NCBI RefSeq assembly: GCF_002902945.1
Contig: NZ_CP026101.1
Span: 2,294,001 to 2,358,000, forward strand
Direction of reading: 5' to 3'
Source: Paraburkholderia caribensis
GTDB taxonomy: Bacteria; Pseudomonadota; Gammaproteobacteria; Burkholderiales; Burkholderiaceae
Length of the DNA stretch: 64,000 nucleotides
Shown: piece after piece, positions 43,707-52,846 of the stretch
Layout: every line of letters starts with the position of its first letter
Numbering within the stretch: the stretch's first letter is position 1
Translations under genes and position numbers: made by a program
Notes under the pieces: generated by a model
Told to the model about the DNA's origin: nothing
The model's database searches: none
Seen by the model: the letters and a program-made list of their open reading frames with translations, nothing else

Positions 43707-44255
43707 TCAGTAACCGCCCTTCTTGCCGATGCCCGCGAACGTGAAATCGTATTCGAGCGTGAACGGCTTGAACCACGGGCCCACGCCCGTTTCCTTGTCG
43801 ACGTGACGGCCGAACGCCATGTGGCCTTCCTGCATCGGCGGTTCGACGATCAGCTTCAGGTGATACTTGCCCGGGCCGGCAAGCTTGACGTTGTCGCCAT
43901 AGTGCGGACCGTCGTCGGCAACCATCGCCATCAGGTCGCCCTTCTGGTCGTAGTTCGAACCCGGCTTCGTCAGTTCGTAGTGCACTTGCAGATAAGGCAT
44001 CCAGTCACCTTCTGCGAACCCGGTCGGATTCTTCTTCACTGCATGGATGTCCGCTTCGAGGTGCACATCGGAATCCGACGCCTTGCGCATCATGCCTTCC
44101 GGATCCATCGTGATCGGCTGCAGATAGACCGCGCCGACTTCCATCCCGCCTCGGATCTGCTGCTTGCCGATCGGATATTCAGCGGCCGACGCCGACATCG
44201 CGGCAACGGCAGCGAGGGCAACTACTCCGCCGCTCAAGATTGACGAAACGCGCAT
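43707..44255 (-). CDS. ftrA: FtrA: P19-type periplasmic iron-binding protein
   Basis: A 182-residue P19/Tpd family protein with a signal peptide (GGVVALAAVAAMSASAAEYP) and a mature part carrying the metal motif SDVHLEADIHAVKKN and FAEGDWMPYLQVHYEL. Methionine and histidine residues would bind iron and copper. AAGGAG precedes the ATG at 44255. First gene of the ftr operon; a Fur-box-like site lies upstream. Confidence 0.92.
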   Translation of the reverse strand: MRVSSILSGGVVALAAVAAMSASAAEYPIGKQQIRGGMEVGAVYLQPITMDPEGMMRKASDSDVHLEADIHAVKKNPTGFAEGDWMPYLQVHYELTKPGSNYDQKGDLMAMVADDGPHYGDNVKLAGPGKYHLKLIVEPPMQEGHMAFGRHVDKETGVGPWFKPFTLEYDFTFAGIGKKGGY

Positions 44256-44652
44256 TGAAACTCCTTTGGTTTTTTTAGACTGAAGCAACGAAAAGCCGAA
44301 CTCGGAAAGGCGCGTTGAAGAGGTCTCGCAAGCGCGTGGTCTTCACGTCTTTCACGAATTGTCCGATACCGTCAACGCGATTGCGAAAGCACTAACGAAC
44401 GGTAATGCGAACCATTCTCAATACTTGAATCAGTTTATCACTGTTCGATGGGAGAGACAAATGCGAAAGCGTCGAAAGCCTTGCTGCAACAGGGTCTTAC
44501 GGGAAGCTTAAGAGCCGTTTTCGCGGTGTTCCCGGCGGGGCGCCGCAATGGCATTGCGGCTGAACTGGAGCGAGGAGACATGGCACGACATGCGCGGCGG
44601 CAAAGCGCCGCGCCCCGTCGCCTTCCCGCAACGGCTGGAACGCGGACGAGAG
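44256..44652. other. Gene-free region between ftrA and uvrB
   Basis: About 400 bases, with a Fur-box-like site at 44401-44419. A short open frame in the other strand, running into uvrB, looks like noise. I see no other gene or strong hairpin. Confidence 0.5.
44401..44419. promoter_or_regulatory. Fur box upstream of the ftrABCD operon
   Basis: GGTAATGCGAACCATTCTC matches 14 of 19 positions of the Fur consensus, about 145 bases before the ftrA start. This points to iron-dependent repression of ftrABCD. Confidence 0.6.
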
Positions 44653-46746
44653 CTAGTCCGTGCCCGTCAGATGATCACCGACATTCGCGCCGAACACTCG
44701 CTCGCGCAGCAACGCGAGCTGGTCGCGCACCTGAGCCGCTTTTTCGAATTCGAGATTTTTCGCGTGCTCCATCATCTGCTTCTCAAGCCGCTTGAGCTCC
44801 TTGGCGAGCTGCTTTTCGGACATGTCTTCGAACTTCGCACGAACCTGCTGCTCTTTTAGCTCAGCGCGCGCTTCATCGACGTTGTAGACGCCGTCGATAA
44901 TGTCCTTGATCCGCTTCACCACGCCGCGCGGCACGATGCCCATCTTCTCATTGAACGCGATCTGTTTCGCGCGCCGCCGCTCGGTTTCGTCGATCGCGCG
45001 TTTCATTGAGTCGGTAGTCTTGTCGGCGTAGAGGATCGCCTTGCCGTTCACATTACGTGCAGCCCGGCCGATGGTCTGGATCAGCGAACGCTCGGCGCGC
45101 AGGAAACCTTCCTTGTCGGCATCGAGAATCGCGACGAGCGACACCTCGGGAATGTCCAGACCTTCGCGCAGCAGGTTAATCCCGACCAGCACGTCGAAGG
45201 TGCCCAGGCGCAGATCGCGAATGATTTCGACACGCTCGACGGTGTCGATGTCGCTGTGCAGATAGCGCACCTTCACGCCGTGATCGGCGAGAAACTCCGT
45301 CAACTGCTCGGCCATGCGCTTGGTCAACACCGTGACGAGCACGCGGTCGCCCGCCTTCACGCGCTCGTTGATCTCGGCCAGCACGTCGTCGACCTGCGTG
45401 CGCGCCGGCCGCACTTCGATTTCCGGATCGACGAGGCCCGTTGGGCGCACGACCTGCTCGGCCACCTGCCCCGACGTCTTCTTTTCATAATCGGCGGGTG
45501 TCGCCGACACGAACACGACCTGCCGCATCTTGCGCTCGAACTCGTTGAACTTGAGCGGGCGATTATCGAGCGCGGACGGCAGCCGGAAACCGTAGTCGAC
45601 GAGATTCTCCTTGCGTGCGCGGTCGCCGTTGTACATGCCGTTCAACTGGCCGATCAGCACGTGCGATTCGTCGAGGAACATCATGGCGTCGGTGGGCAGA
45701 TAGTCGACCAGCGTCGGCGGCGGCTCGCCGGGCGCGGCGCCCGAGAAATGCCGCGAGTAGTTTTCGATGCCCTTGCAGAAACCCAGTTCCTGCAGCATTT
45801 CCAGATCGAAACGCGTGCGCTGCTCGAGCCGCTGCGCTTCGACGAGCTTGCCATCGCCGTAGAAGAATTCGAGGCGGTCGCGCAACTCGGACTTGATGGT
45901 CTCGACGGCGCGCATCACCGTCTCACGCGGCGTCACATAGTGCGACGACGGATAGACGGTGAAACGCGGAATCTTCTGCCGCACGCGGCCCGTGAGCGGA
46001 TCGAACAACTGCAGCGTATCGATTTCGTCGTCGAACAGTTCGACGCGCACGGCCATTTCCGCATGCTCGGCAGGGAAAATGTCGATCGTGTCGCCGCGCA
46101 CGCGGAACGAACCACGCGCGAAGTCGGCTTCGTTGCGGTTGTACTGCATGGCGATCAGGCGCGCGATGATGTCGCGCTGCCCCATCTTGTCGCCGGTGCG
46201 CAGCGTCAGAATCATCTGGTGATATTCCGACGGATTACCAATACCGTAGATCGCCGATACCGTCGCGACGATCACGACGTCGCGCCGTTCCATCAGGCTC
46301 TTGGTGGCCGACAGACGCATCTGCTCGATGTGCTCGTTGATCGACGAGTCCTTTTCGATGAACAGATCGCGCTGCGGGACGTACGCTTCCGGCTGGTAAT
46401 AGTCGTAGTACGAGACGAAGTACTCGACGGCGTTACGCGGGAAAAACTCGCGAAACTCGGAGTACAGCTGCGCGGCGAGCGTCTTGTTCGGCGCGAAGAC
46501 GATGGCCGGCCGGCCCAGCCGCGCAATCGTGTTCGCCATCGTGTAAGTCTTGCCGGAGCCCGTCACGCCGAGCAGCGTCTGGAACGACAGACCGTCCTCG
46601 ACGCCTTCGACCAGCGTGTCGATGGCCGTCGGCTGATCGCCGGCGGGCGGATACGGTTGATAGAGCTGGAACGGGGAGCCCTCGAACGTCACGAATTTGG
46701 ATTCGTCGAGAGCGTCGTGGACTTCACTCAGATGATGTTCGGACAT
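44653..46746 (-). CDS. uvrB: Excinuclease ABC subunit UvrB
   Basis: A 697-residue UvrB, the helicase-like damage-verifying subunit of nucleotide excision repair. Walker A is GVTGSGKT near residue 60, the beta-hairpin region is VSYYDYYQPEAYVPQ near residue 110, MMFLDESHV is Walker B, and the C-terminal UVR domain (RLEKQMMEHAKNLEFEKAAQ) binds UvrC. I see no clear LexA box in the upstream 150 bases. Confidence 0.97.
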   Translation of the reverse strand: MSEHHLSEVHDALDESKFVTFEGSPFQLYQPYPPAGDQPTAIDTLVEGVEDGLSFQTLLGVTGSGKTYTMANTIARLGRPAIVFAPNKTLAAQLYSEFREFFPRNAVEYFVSYYDYYQPEAYVPQRDLFIEKDSSINEHIEQMRLSATKSLMERRDVVIVATVSAIYGIGNPSEYHQMILTLRTGDKMGQRDIIARLIAMQYNRNEADFARGSFRVRGDTIDIFPAEHAEMAVRVELFDDEIDTLQLFDPLTGRVRQKIPRFTVYPSSHYVTPRETVMRAVETIKSELRDRLEFFYGDGKLVEAQRLEQRTRFDLEMLQELGFCKGIENYSRHFSGAAPGEPPPTLVDYLPTDAMMFLDESHVLIGQLNGMYNGDRARKENLVDYGFRLPSALDNRPLKFNEFERKMRQVVFVSATPADYEKKTSGQVAEQVVRPTGLVDPEIEVRPARTQVDDVLAEINERVKAGDRVLVTVLTKRMAEQLTEFLADHGVKVRYLHSDIDTVERVEIIRDLRLGTFDVLVGINLLREGLDIPEVSLVAILDADKEGFLRAERSLIQTIGRAARNVNGKAILYADKTTDSMKRAIDETERRRAKQIAFNEKMGIVPRGVVKRIKDIIDGVYNVDEARAELKEQQVRAKFEDMSEKQLAKELKRLEKQMMEHAKNLEFEKAAQVRDQLALLRERVFGANVGDHLTGTD

Positions 46747-47125
46747 GGAAGCGGCACCTCGGCCGGGAGCAAACGACTATTCTAGCGGTTTGCGTACAGG
46801 CGGGCTGACGCCTCGCCGGACGCCCGGGACGCGGCCGCCGCATGTCCGCTGCTGCGCCCGGATTGATGCGGACGCGGCATGAAAACATCGCCAGATCGCT
46901 GTTTTCATTGCAAATTAATCCCCTCGCGGGCCGCGCCGATGTCAAAAAACCCGGTGAGATTCGTTACAATGGCACGTTGCGCGCCAGCGCGGCCGTCGGT
47001 CGAATGCGTCGCCGGAACCTTAGTTCAGGACTTTCCGCCGCAATTGCCGAACCCGGTCGCCGCACGGCGCATCGGTTCCTGGCTGCATCCCAAGTGTTCC
47101 CTCTTTTCACTACTGCCGAATCATC
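46747..47125. other. Gene-free region between uvrB and the aminotransferase
   Basis: About 380 bases. Contains a 30-base inverted repeat (46879-46908) and a TACAAT -10-like box at 46965-46970 without a good -35. No gene is evident. Confidence 0.5.
46879..46908. promoter_or_regulatory. Inverted repeat upstream of the aminotransferase gene
   Basis: ATGAAAACA, 12 bases, then TGTTTTCAT: a perfect nine-base dyad. It lies about 220 bases before the coding start and 57 bases before the TACAAT box. Such spacing could suit a dimeric regulator, but none is known here. Confidence 0.35.
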
Positions 47126-48325
47126 ATGTCTCTGTTCTCCGCTGTCGAACTCGCTCCCCGCGACCCGATTCTGGGCCTGAACGAAGCTTTCAACGCAGAT
47201 ACGCGCACGACCAAGGTCAATCTTGGCGTTGGCGTGTATACCAATGAAGAAGGCAAGATTCCTCTGCTGCGCGCCGTGCGCGAAGCAGAAAAGGCACGCA
47301 TCGAAGCGGCATTGCCGCGCGGCTATCTGCCCATCGAAGGTATTGGCGTCTATGACGCAGCCGTGCAGAAGCTGCTGCTCGGCAACGATTCACCGCTGAT
47401 CGCTGCTGGCCGCGTCGTCACGGCACAGGCGTTGGGCGGCACGGGCGCGCTGAAGATCGGCGCGGACTTCCTGAAGCGCGTCAACCCCGCATCGAAAGTC
47501 GCGATCAGCGATCCGAGCTGGGAAAACCACCGCGCGCTGTTCGAAAGCGCGGGCTTCGAGGTCGTCTCGTATCCGTACTACGACGCGAAGACGCACGGCG
47601 TGAATTTCGAGGGCATGCTGTCCGCGCTCAACAGCTACGAGGCGGGCACGGTCGTCGTGCTGCACGCGTGCTGCCACAACCCGACGGGCGTCGATCTGAC
47701 GGTCGACCAGTGGAAGCAGGTGGTCGAAGTCGTGAAGGCGCGTGCACTCGTGCCGTTCCTCGACATCGCCTACCAGGGCTTCGGCGACGGTATCGATGCC
47801 GACGCCGCCGCGGTGCGCCTGTTCGCGCAATCGGAACTGAACGTGTTCGTGTCGTCGTCGTTCTCGAAGTCGTTCTCGCTGTACGGCGAACGCGTCGGCG
47901 CGCTGTCGATCATCACGGGCAGCAAGGAAGAAGCGGCGCGCGTGCTGTCGCAACTCAAGCGCGTGATCCGCACGAACTACTCGAACCCGCCGACGCACGG
48001 CGGCGCGGTTGTCGCTGCCGTGCTCGGCTCGCCGGAACTGCGCGCGACGTGGGAAACGGAACTGGGCGAAATGCGCGACCGTATTCGCGCGATGCGCAAC
48101 GGTCTGGTCGAGCGTTTGAAGGCAGCCGGCATCGACCGCGACTTCAGCTTCGTCAACGCGCAACGCGGCATGTTCTCGTACTCGGGCCTGACGGCTGCGC
48201 AAGTGGACCGTCTGCGCGAAGAGTTCGGCATCTACGCCGTCAGCACGGGCCGCATCTGCGTGGCTGCGCTGAACACGCGCAACCTGGACGTGGTGGCTAA
48301 CGCGGTTGCTGCTGTCCTGAAGTAA
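47126..48325 (+). CDS. tyrB: Aromatic/aspartate aminotransferase
   Basis: A 399-residue class I PLP aminotransferase of the AspC/TyrB group. The PLP lysine is in SSSFSKSFSLYGERVG near residue 250, and HACCHNPTGVDLT near residue 185 binds the cofactor. It transfers amino groups between aspartate, aromatic amino acids and 2-oxoglutarate. The name tyrB is the usual one for such genes here, but AspC-type activity is equally possible. Confidence 0.92.
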   Translation: MSLFSAVELAPRDPILGLNEAFNADTRTTKVNLGVGVYTNEEGKIPLLRAVREAEKARIEAALPRGYLPIEGIGVYDAAVQKLLLGNDSPLIAAGRVVTAQALGGTGALKIGADFLKRVNPASKVAISDPSWENHRALFESAGFEVVSYPYYDAKTHGVNFEGMLSALNSYEAGTVVVLHACCHNPTGVDLTVDQWKQVVEVVKARALVPFLDIAYQGFGDGIDADAAAVRLFAQSELNVFVSSSFSKSFSLYGERVGALSIITGSKEEAARVLSQLKRVIRTNYSNPPTHGGAVVAAVLGSPELRATWETELGEMRDRIRAMRNGLVERLKAAGIDRDFSFVNAQRGMFSYSGLTAAQVDRLREEFGIYAVSTGRICVAALNTRNLDVVANAVAAVLK

Positions 48326-48373
48326 GCCTTGTCAGCGAGACGGCTTGACGTCGTCTCCTACTGCTTGCAATTG

Positions 48374-48402
48374 AAAAGGCGCTCGTTTCGAGCGCCTTTT
48401 TT
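48374..48402. terminator. Bidirectional terminator
   Basis: AAAAGGCGCTCG and CGAGCGCC pair around TTT with T6 following on the plus side and four T on the minus side. It serves the aminotransferase gene and the convergent patatin gene. Confidence 0.9.
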
Positions 48403-48427
48403 CATGTCGTCGACGTGGAGAATGCGC

Positions 48428-49678
48428 TCAACGCAAGTCGCGATGAATGTCGTGCGTGACGAAGGCTGCATCGTTGTTGGGCATATCGAGCCAGCCCGGC
48501 TGCGCAAGCGAATTGCGGATGTCTTCGAGGCCGCTTTCCCAGTGCTGGCGCATCGTCGACAAACCGAACTGAAAGTCCTTGTAGTGGCCTTCGTATTCCT
48601 TGTTGCCGTAGATCAGGTGAATGATGTTGTAGCGCTTCGAGCACGATAGCTCTTCGGCGAGCTTGCACCATGGATCATTGCGATGTTCGGGCGACACGCG
48701 ATCGAGCACTTCGCGCAGCACATGCCGAAAGCGCTGCGTGCGCTGCATCGTGTCCGTGACGAGACGCGTTCGGCTCGAATACTGAATGTCCTTCATCCGG
48801 CCCTGGACATCGGTGATGTTGTCCGGCACGGGACCCAGCGCGCTCCACAAGTCCACCTGAAACGCGAGCGTGTCGCGGCGCGGACTGGCTTGCGCGACCT
48901 CGTATAACGGCGTGTTCGACATCAGTCCGCCGTCCCAGTAATACTCGCCGTCGATCTCGACGGCTCCGAAACCCGGTGGCAACGCGCCCGATGCCATGAA
49001 ATGCTCGGGCTTCAGCGTCTGATGCGCATTGCTGAAATAGGCGAAGTTGCCCGTATGCACATTCACGGCGCCAACCGAGACATGCACTTCCTTCGAGTTG
49101 ATCCGGTCGAAATCGCATAGCTGCTCGAGCGTCGCTTTGAGCGGCGTGGTGTCGTAGTAGCTCGCGAGTTGGGGCGGAACGGAAACCGCCGGCAATGGCG
49201 GCGGAAAACGCGGTGTGAAAAAACCCTTCTGCCCGTCGACGAGTGCGCCGACTGCCTGCATCGCGGTGAACGCCTTGCGCACCGTGTCGGTCGAATTGAA
49301 GAGAGCCTGCTCGACGGCGGGCGGCATGGGCGGACCAAAGGCCGGCTGACAGATGGTCTCCCAGAACTCGCGCAATTTCTCGACGCGATGCTCGGGCGCA
49401 TTGCCTGCAATGATCGCCGTGTTCAGCGCGCCAATTGAAATGCCCGCCAGCCAGTTGGGCAGGATGCCAGCCTCGTCGAGCCCCTGATAGACGCCCGCCT
49501 GATAGGCGCCGAGCGCGCCGCCGCCTTGCAGCATCAGCGCGATGGTCTCGTACTGGGGCAGCGCCGCGTGATGACTGGCGCGAACGCCGGGCGCCGTGCC
49601 CGCCTGCCCGCTTTCGCCCGCGCCGGCGCCGCCTGCGCGTGCCCGCTTCACACTGCGTTGTGAATCGCGTTGCGCCAT
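48428..49678 (-). CDS. Patatin-like phospholipase/depolymerase
   Basis: A 416-residue patatin. The oxyanion motif MLQGGGALGAYQAGVYQG, the nucleophile motif GISIGALNTAII, and the Asp motif YYWDGGLMSNTPLY mark the catalytic dyad. A C-terminal DUF3734-like part follows. Patatins hydrolyse lipids, and some act as intracellular polyhydroxybutyrate depolymerases. The 3-hydroxybutyrate dehydrogenase gene is only 48 bases upstream on the same strand, favouring a PHB role. AGGAGG sits before three tandem start codons (49684 GTG, 49681 and 49678 ATG); 49678 has the best spacing. Confidence 0.88.
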   Translation of the reverse strand: MAQRDSQRSVKRARAGGAGAGESGQAGTAPGVRASHHAALPQYETIALMLQGGGALGAYQAGVYQGLDEAGILPNWLAGISIGALNTAIIAGNAPEHRVEKLREFWETICQPAFGPPMPPAVEQALFNSTDTVRKAFTAMQAVGALVDGQKGFFTPRFPPPLPAVSVPPQLASYYDTTPLKATLEQLCDFDRINSKEVHVSVGAVNVHTGNFAYFSNAHQTLKPEHFMASGALPPGFGAVEIDGEYYWDGGLMSNTPLYEVAQASPRRDTLAFQVDLWSALGPVPDNITDVQGRMKDIQYSSRTRLVTDTMQRTQRFRHVLREVLDRVSPEHRNDPWCKLAEELSCSKRYNIIHLIYGNKEYEGHYKDFQFGLSTMRQHWESGLEDIRNSLAQPGWLDMPNNDAAFVTHDIHRDLR

Positions 49679-49726
49679 CATCACCCTCCTCGCTTATTGC
49701 GCGCTTGTTGCGGGTTTATTGCGGGT

Positions 49727-50524
49727 TTATTGCATATACCAGCCGTGACTTACGATGAACGATTGGCCCGTGAGCGCGGCCGTCGGGAACGACGACAGGA
49801 ACAGCACCGTCTGCGCGACGTCTTCGACCGTAGTGAAAATGCCGTCCACCGTGCCGCCGAGCATCACACGCTTGACCACTTCTTCCTCGCTGATGCCCAG
49901 TTCCTTGGACTGTTCCGGAATCTGCTTGTCGACGAGCGGCGTGCGCACGAAGCCCGGACATACGACATGCGAGCGCACGTTATGTTTCGCGCCTTCCTTG
50001 GCAAGCACGCGCGCAAGGCCTAGCAGCGCATGCTTGGCCGTCACGTAAGCCGACTTCAGCGGCGAAGCTTCGTGCGAGTGCACGGAGCCCATGTAGATCA
50101 CGATGCCGCCGCGATCGTCCTTGTACATGTGCTTGAGCGCGGCTTTCGTGGTGAGGAATGCGCCGTCGACGTGGATGGCCTGCATCTTCTTCCAGTCCGA
50201 GAACGAGTAGTTCTCGATCGGATTAACGATCTGAATGCCGGCGTTTGAAATCAGGATATCTACTGAGCCGAGCTCGGCCGCCACCTTGTCGATGCCCTGG
50301 TTCACGGCGTCTTCATTTGTGACGTCCATCGCGACGCCGAGCGCCTTGCCGCCCGCCTTGTTGATCTCTTCGGCGACGGCGTTCGCGCCGTCCTGGTTCA
50401 GGTCCGCAATCGCGACGGCCGCGCCCGCCGCCGACAGCGTCAATGCGATCTGCTTGCCGATGCCGCTCGCCGCGCCCGTGACGACGGCAACCTTGCCTTT
50501 CAGACTATCGTTAGATGACGACAT
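49727..50524 (-). CDS. bdhA: 3-Hydroxybutyrate dehydrogenase
   Basis: A 265-residue short-chain dehydrogenase. Cofactor motif is TGAASGIGKQIALTL, and the catalytic Ser/Tyr/Lys are in GSVHSHEASPLKSAYVTAK. The length, opening LKGKVAVVTG and closing FIVSHGWYMQ match D-3-hydroxybutyrate dehydrogenase, which turns hydroxybutyrate from PHB into acetoacetate. GGAGG lies before the ATG. Forms a unit with the patatin gene. Confidence 0.9.
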   Translation of the reverse strand: MSSSNDSLKGKVAVVTGAASGIGKQIALTLSAAGAAVAIADLNQDGANAVAEEINKAGGKALGVAMDVTNEDAVNQGIDKVAAELGSVDILISNAGIQIVNPIENYSFSDWKKMQAIHVDGAFLTTKAALKHMYKDDRGGIVIYMGSVHSHEASPLKSAYVTAKHALLGLARVLAKEGAKHNVRSHVVCPGFVRTPLVDKQIPEQSKELGISEEEVVKRVMLGGTVDGIFTTVEDVAQTVLFLSSFPTAALTGQSFIVSHGWYMQ

Positions 50525-50739
50525 CCAGAACCTCCATGCAGTTGATTGAGCAATGACAACATGGCGCGCAGCCACCGTAAAGCTGGCCGAATGGCATATG
50601 CCGTCCGGTCTATTGTTGCACTGCGGCCGACTCCGCTATTGTGCATGAAGCAACGCGAACTACACACCCAAAGGCACGTGTTCCCGAATCGGATTAATGT
50701 GTGGGGTTCCGGCTATGACATTCACAAAAGGAGATCTGC

Positions 50740-51711
50740 ATGAACTACCGACGTCTCGGCCGTTCCGGCCTGCAAGTCAGCGAGCTGTCCATCGGCTCAT
50801 GGGTGACTTACGGCAATCAGGTGGACCGGCGCGCCGCGCGGGAATCGCTCGCGGCCGCGCGCGACGCGGGCGTGAATTTCTTCGATAACGCCGAGGTCTA
50901 CGCGGGCGGCAAGTCCGAGCAGATCATGGGCGAAGCGCTAAAAGAACTGAACTGGCCGCGCGTGAGCTACATCGTCTCGACCAAGTTCTTCTGGGGGCTC
51001 AACGAAGCGCCCAACCAGTACCACACGCTCAACCGCAAGTATCTGCTGAACGCGATCGATCACTCGCTCAAGCGCTTACAGCTCGATTATGTCGATCTCG
51101 TGTTCTGTCATCGTCCCGACCCGAACACGCCCGTCGAAGAAACCGTGTGGGCGATGAGCGACATGATCACGCGCGGCAAGGCGCTCTACTGGGGCACATC
51201 TGAATGGAGCGCCGATGAAATTCGCGCGGCATACGAGATTGCCGAGCGGCATCATCTGCACAAGCCCGTAATGGAGCAGCCACAATACAACCTGTTCCAT
51301 CGCAAGCGCGTCGAGCAGGAGTATCGCCGGCTGTATGAAGACATCGGCCTCGGCCTCACGACGTGGAGCCCGCTCGCTTCCGGTCTGCTTACAGGCAAGT
51401 ATCGCAACGGCGTGCCTGCCGGCAGCCGCGCAGAACTGCAAGGCTACGACTGGCTGCGCAAGGAACTGACCGACTCCGGCAAGAACAGCGTGGTCGGCCA
51501 GCTTGGCGAAGTCGCTGACGAACTCGGCTGCACCATCGGGCAACTGGCGCTCGCGTGGATCCTGACGAATCCGAACGTCAGCACGATCATTACCGGCGCA
51601 TCGCGTGTCGAGCAGATCGCGGAAAACATGAAGGCGCAGGACGTCGTCGCGCAGATCACGCCGGAGCTCAAGGAGAAGATCGAAGCCATCGTCGGCGACG
51701 GCTATCAGTGA
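50740..51711 (+). CDS. Aldo/keto reductase (Kv-beta/YghZ type)
   Basis: A 323-residue aldo/keto reductase. The catalytic Asp/Tyr/Lys/His are in NFFDNAEVYAGGKSEQ, VSTKFFWG and LVFCHRPDPNTP. The long length and the YGTSEWS-like WGTSEWSADEIR block place it with the potassium-channel beta subunit/YghZ group, which reduce aldehydes such as methylglyoxal. AAGGAG precedes the ATG. Confidence 0.92.
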   Translation: MNYRRLGRSGLQVSELSIGSWVTYGNQVDRRAARESLAAARDAGVNFFDNAEVYAGGKSEQIMGEALKELNWPRVSYIVSTKFFWGLNEAPNQYHTLNRKYLLNAIDHSLKRLQLDYVDLVFCHRPDPNTPVEETVWAMSDMITRGKALYWGTSEWSADEIRAAYEIAERHHLHKPVMEQPQYNLFHRKRVEQEYRRLYEDIGLGLTTWSPLASGLLTGKYRNGVPAGSRAELQGYDWLRKELTDSGKNSVVGQLGEVADELGCTIGQLALAWILTNPNVSTIITGASRVEQIAENMKAQDVVAQITPELKEKIEAIVGDGYQ

Positions 51712-51967
51712 CCGTTGGACCCGCTGCGCGGGCCGCACGAACCATGCATGCGGCCTGCCGCGGCGAATGGGCGCCGAGTTGGAGGGCGAGTTGGCGGCGG
51801 GCGGGTCGGTCCGCTGGCGTACCTCGCGTACAATACGCAGCCCCGACGTTCGACCCCGCGGCCGCGCGACCGGAAGCCGAGGCACGGCGCTTTGCGCAAT
51901 GTTTTCATCGGCATTCGTCCCGTGCGGCGACCGCCTAATTCGCTTCTTCACTAGCGCCTTCATCGCC

Positions 51968-52813
51968 ATGCTCAGTTACCGCCACGCTTTCCACGCAGGC
52001 AACCACGCCGACGTCCTGAAACACGCTGTCGTCGTGCAGCTGCTGCGCTACCTCGGACAAAAGGACAAGGCGTACTGGTACATCGACACGCACGCGGGCG
52101 CAGGTGTCTATTCGCTGAAGGAAGGCTACGCGACCAAGACCGGGGAGTTCGAAACGGGCATTGCGAAACTGTGGAATCGCAAGGATTTGCCGCCCATGCT
52201 GGCGGACTATGTCGAGGAAGTGTCCGCGCTGAATGCCGACGGCGAATTGCGCTACTACCCGGGCTCGCCTTATCTCGCGTGGCGCCTGATGCGCGAGCAG
52301 GACCGCATGCGTCTGTTCGAATTGCACAGCACCGAGATCGACGTGCTACGTCACAATTTCCGCGACGCAGGCCGTCGCGCGATGCTCTTCGCGGGCGACG
52401 GGTTCGATGGCATCAAGCCGCTCCTGCCGCCTGCGCCGCGTCGCGCGCTCGTGCTCGTCGACCCGTCGTATGAAGACAAGCGCGACTACGGACGCACGCT
52501 GAATTGCGTCGAAGAAAGTCTGAAGCGGTTTGCGACGGGCACGTATGCGGTCTGGTATCCGCAAGTCGCGCGACCGGAATCACAGCGCTTTCCCGAGCAG
52601 TTGAAACGGTTGCAGGACAAGAACTGGCTACATGTTTCGCTGACCGTCAGCAGCCCGCCAAGCGATGGCTTCGGACTCTTCGGCAGCGGCATGTTCATTC
52701 TCAATCCGCCTTACACGCTGGCGAAGATGCTGAAGGAAACGCTGCCGTGGCTCGTCGAGGTGCTGGGCCAGGACAAGGCCGCGCAGTTCAAGATCGAGCA
52801 TCGCGGCGATTGA
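51968..52813 (+). CDS. rlmJ: 23S rRNA (adenine-N6)-methyltransferase RlmJ
   Basis: A 281-residue protein of the RlmJ/YhiR family, opening MLSYRHAFHAGNHADVLKHA. The catalytic motif is DPSYE (LVLVDPSYEDKRDYG), and GSGMFILNPPYTLA near the C terminus is also typical. It methylates A2030 of 23S rRNA. The start at 51968 is where the family homology begins. A TACAAT -10-like box lies at 51829-51834. Confidence 0.93.
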   Translation: MLSYRHAFHAGNHADVLKHAVVVQLLRYLGQKDKAYWYIDTHAGAGVYSLKEGYATKTGEFETGIAKLWNRKDLPPMLADYVEEVSALNADGELRYYPGSPYLAWRLMREQDRMRLFELHSTEIDVLRHNFRDAGRRAMLFAGDGFDGIKPLLPPAPRRALVLVDPSYEDKRDYGRTLNCVEESLKRFATGTYAVWYPQVARPESQRFPEQLKRLQDKNWLHVSLTVSSPPSDGFGLFGSGMFILNPPYTLAKMLKETLPWLVEVLGQDKAAQFKIEHRGD

Positions 52814-52846
52814 ACTGCTCAACAGGCTGGCCCGTTGGGCGTGCGG

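Noticed and set aside
44548..44859. Plus-strand frame opening MALRLNWSEETWHDM
   Set aside because: It begins in the gap but most of it runs antisense into uvrB. No family is recognised and the ribosome binding site is weak.
46600..46900. LexA box upstream of uvrB
   Set aside because: No CTGT-N8-ACAG match in the upstream region by eye; the only clear one in the window is at 62037.
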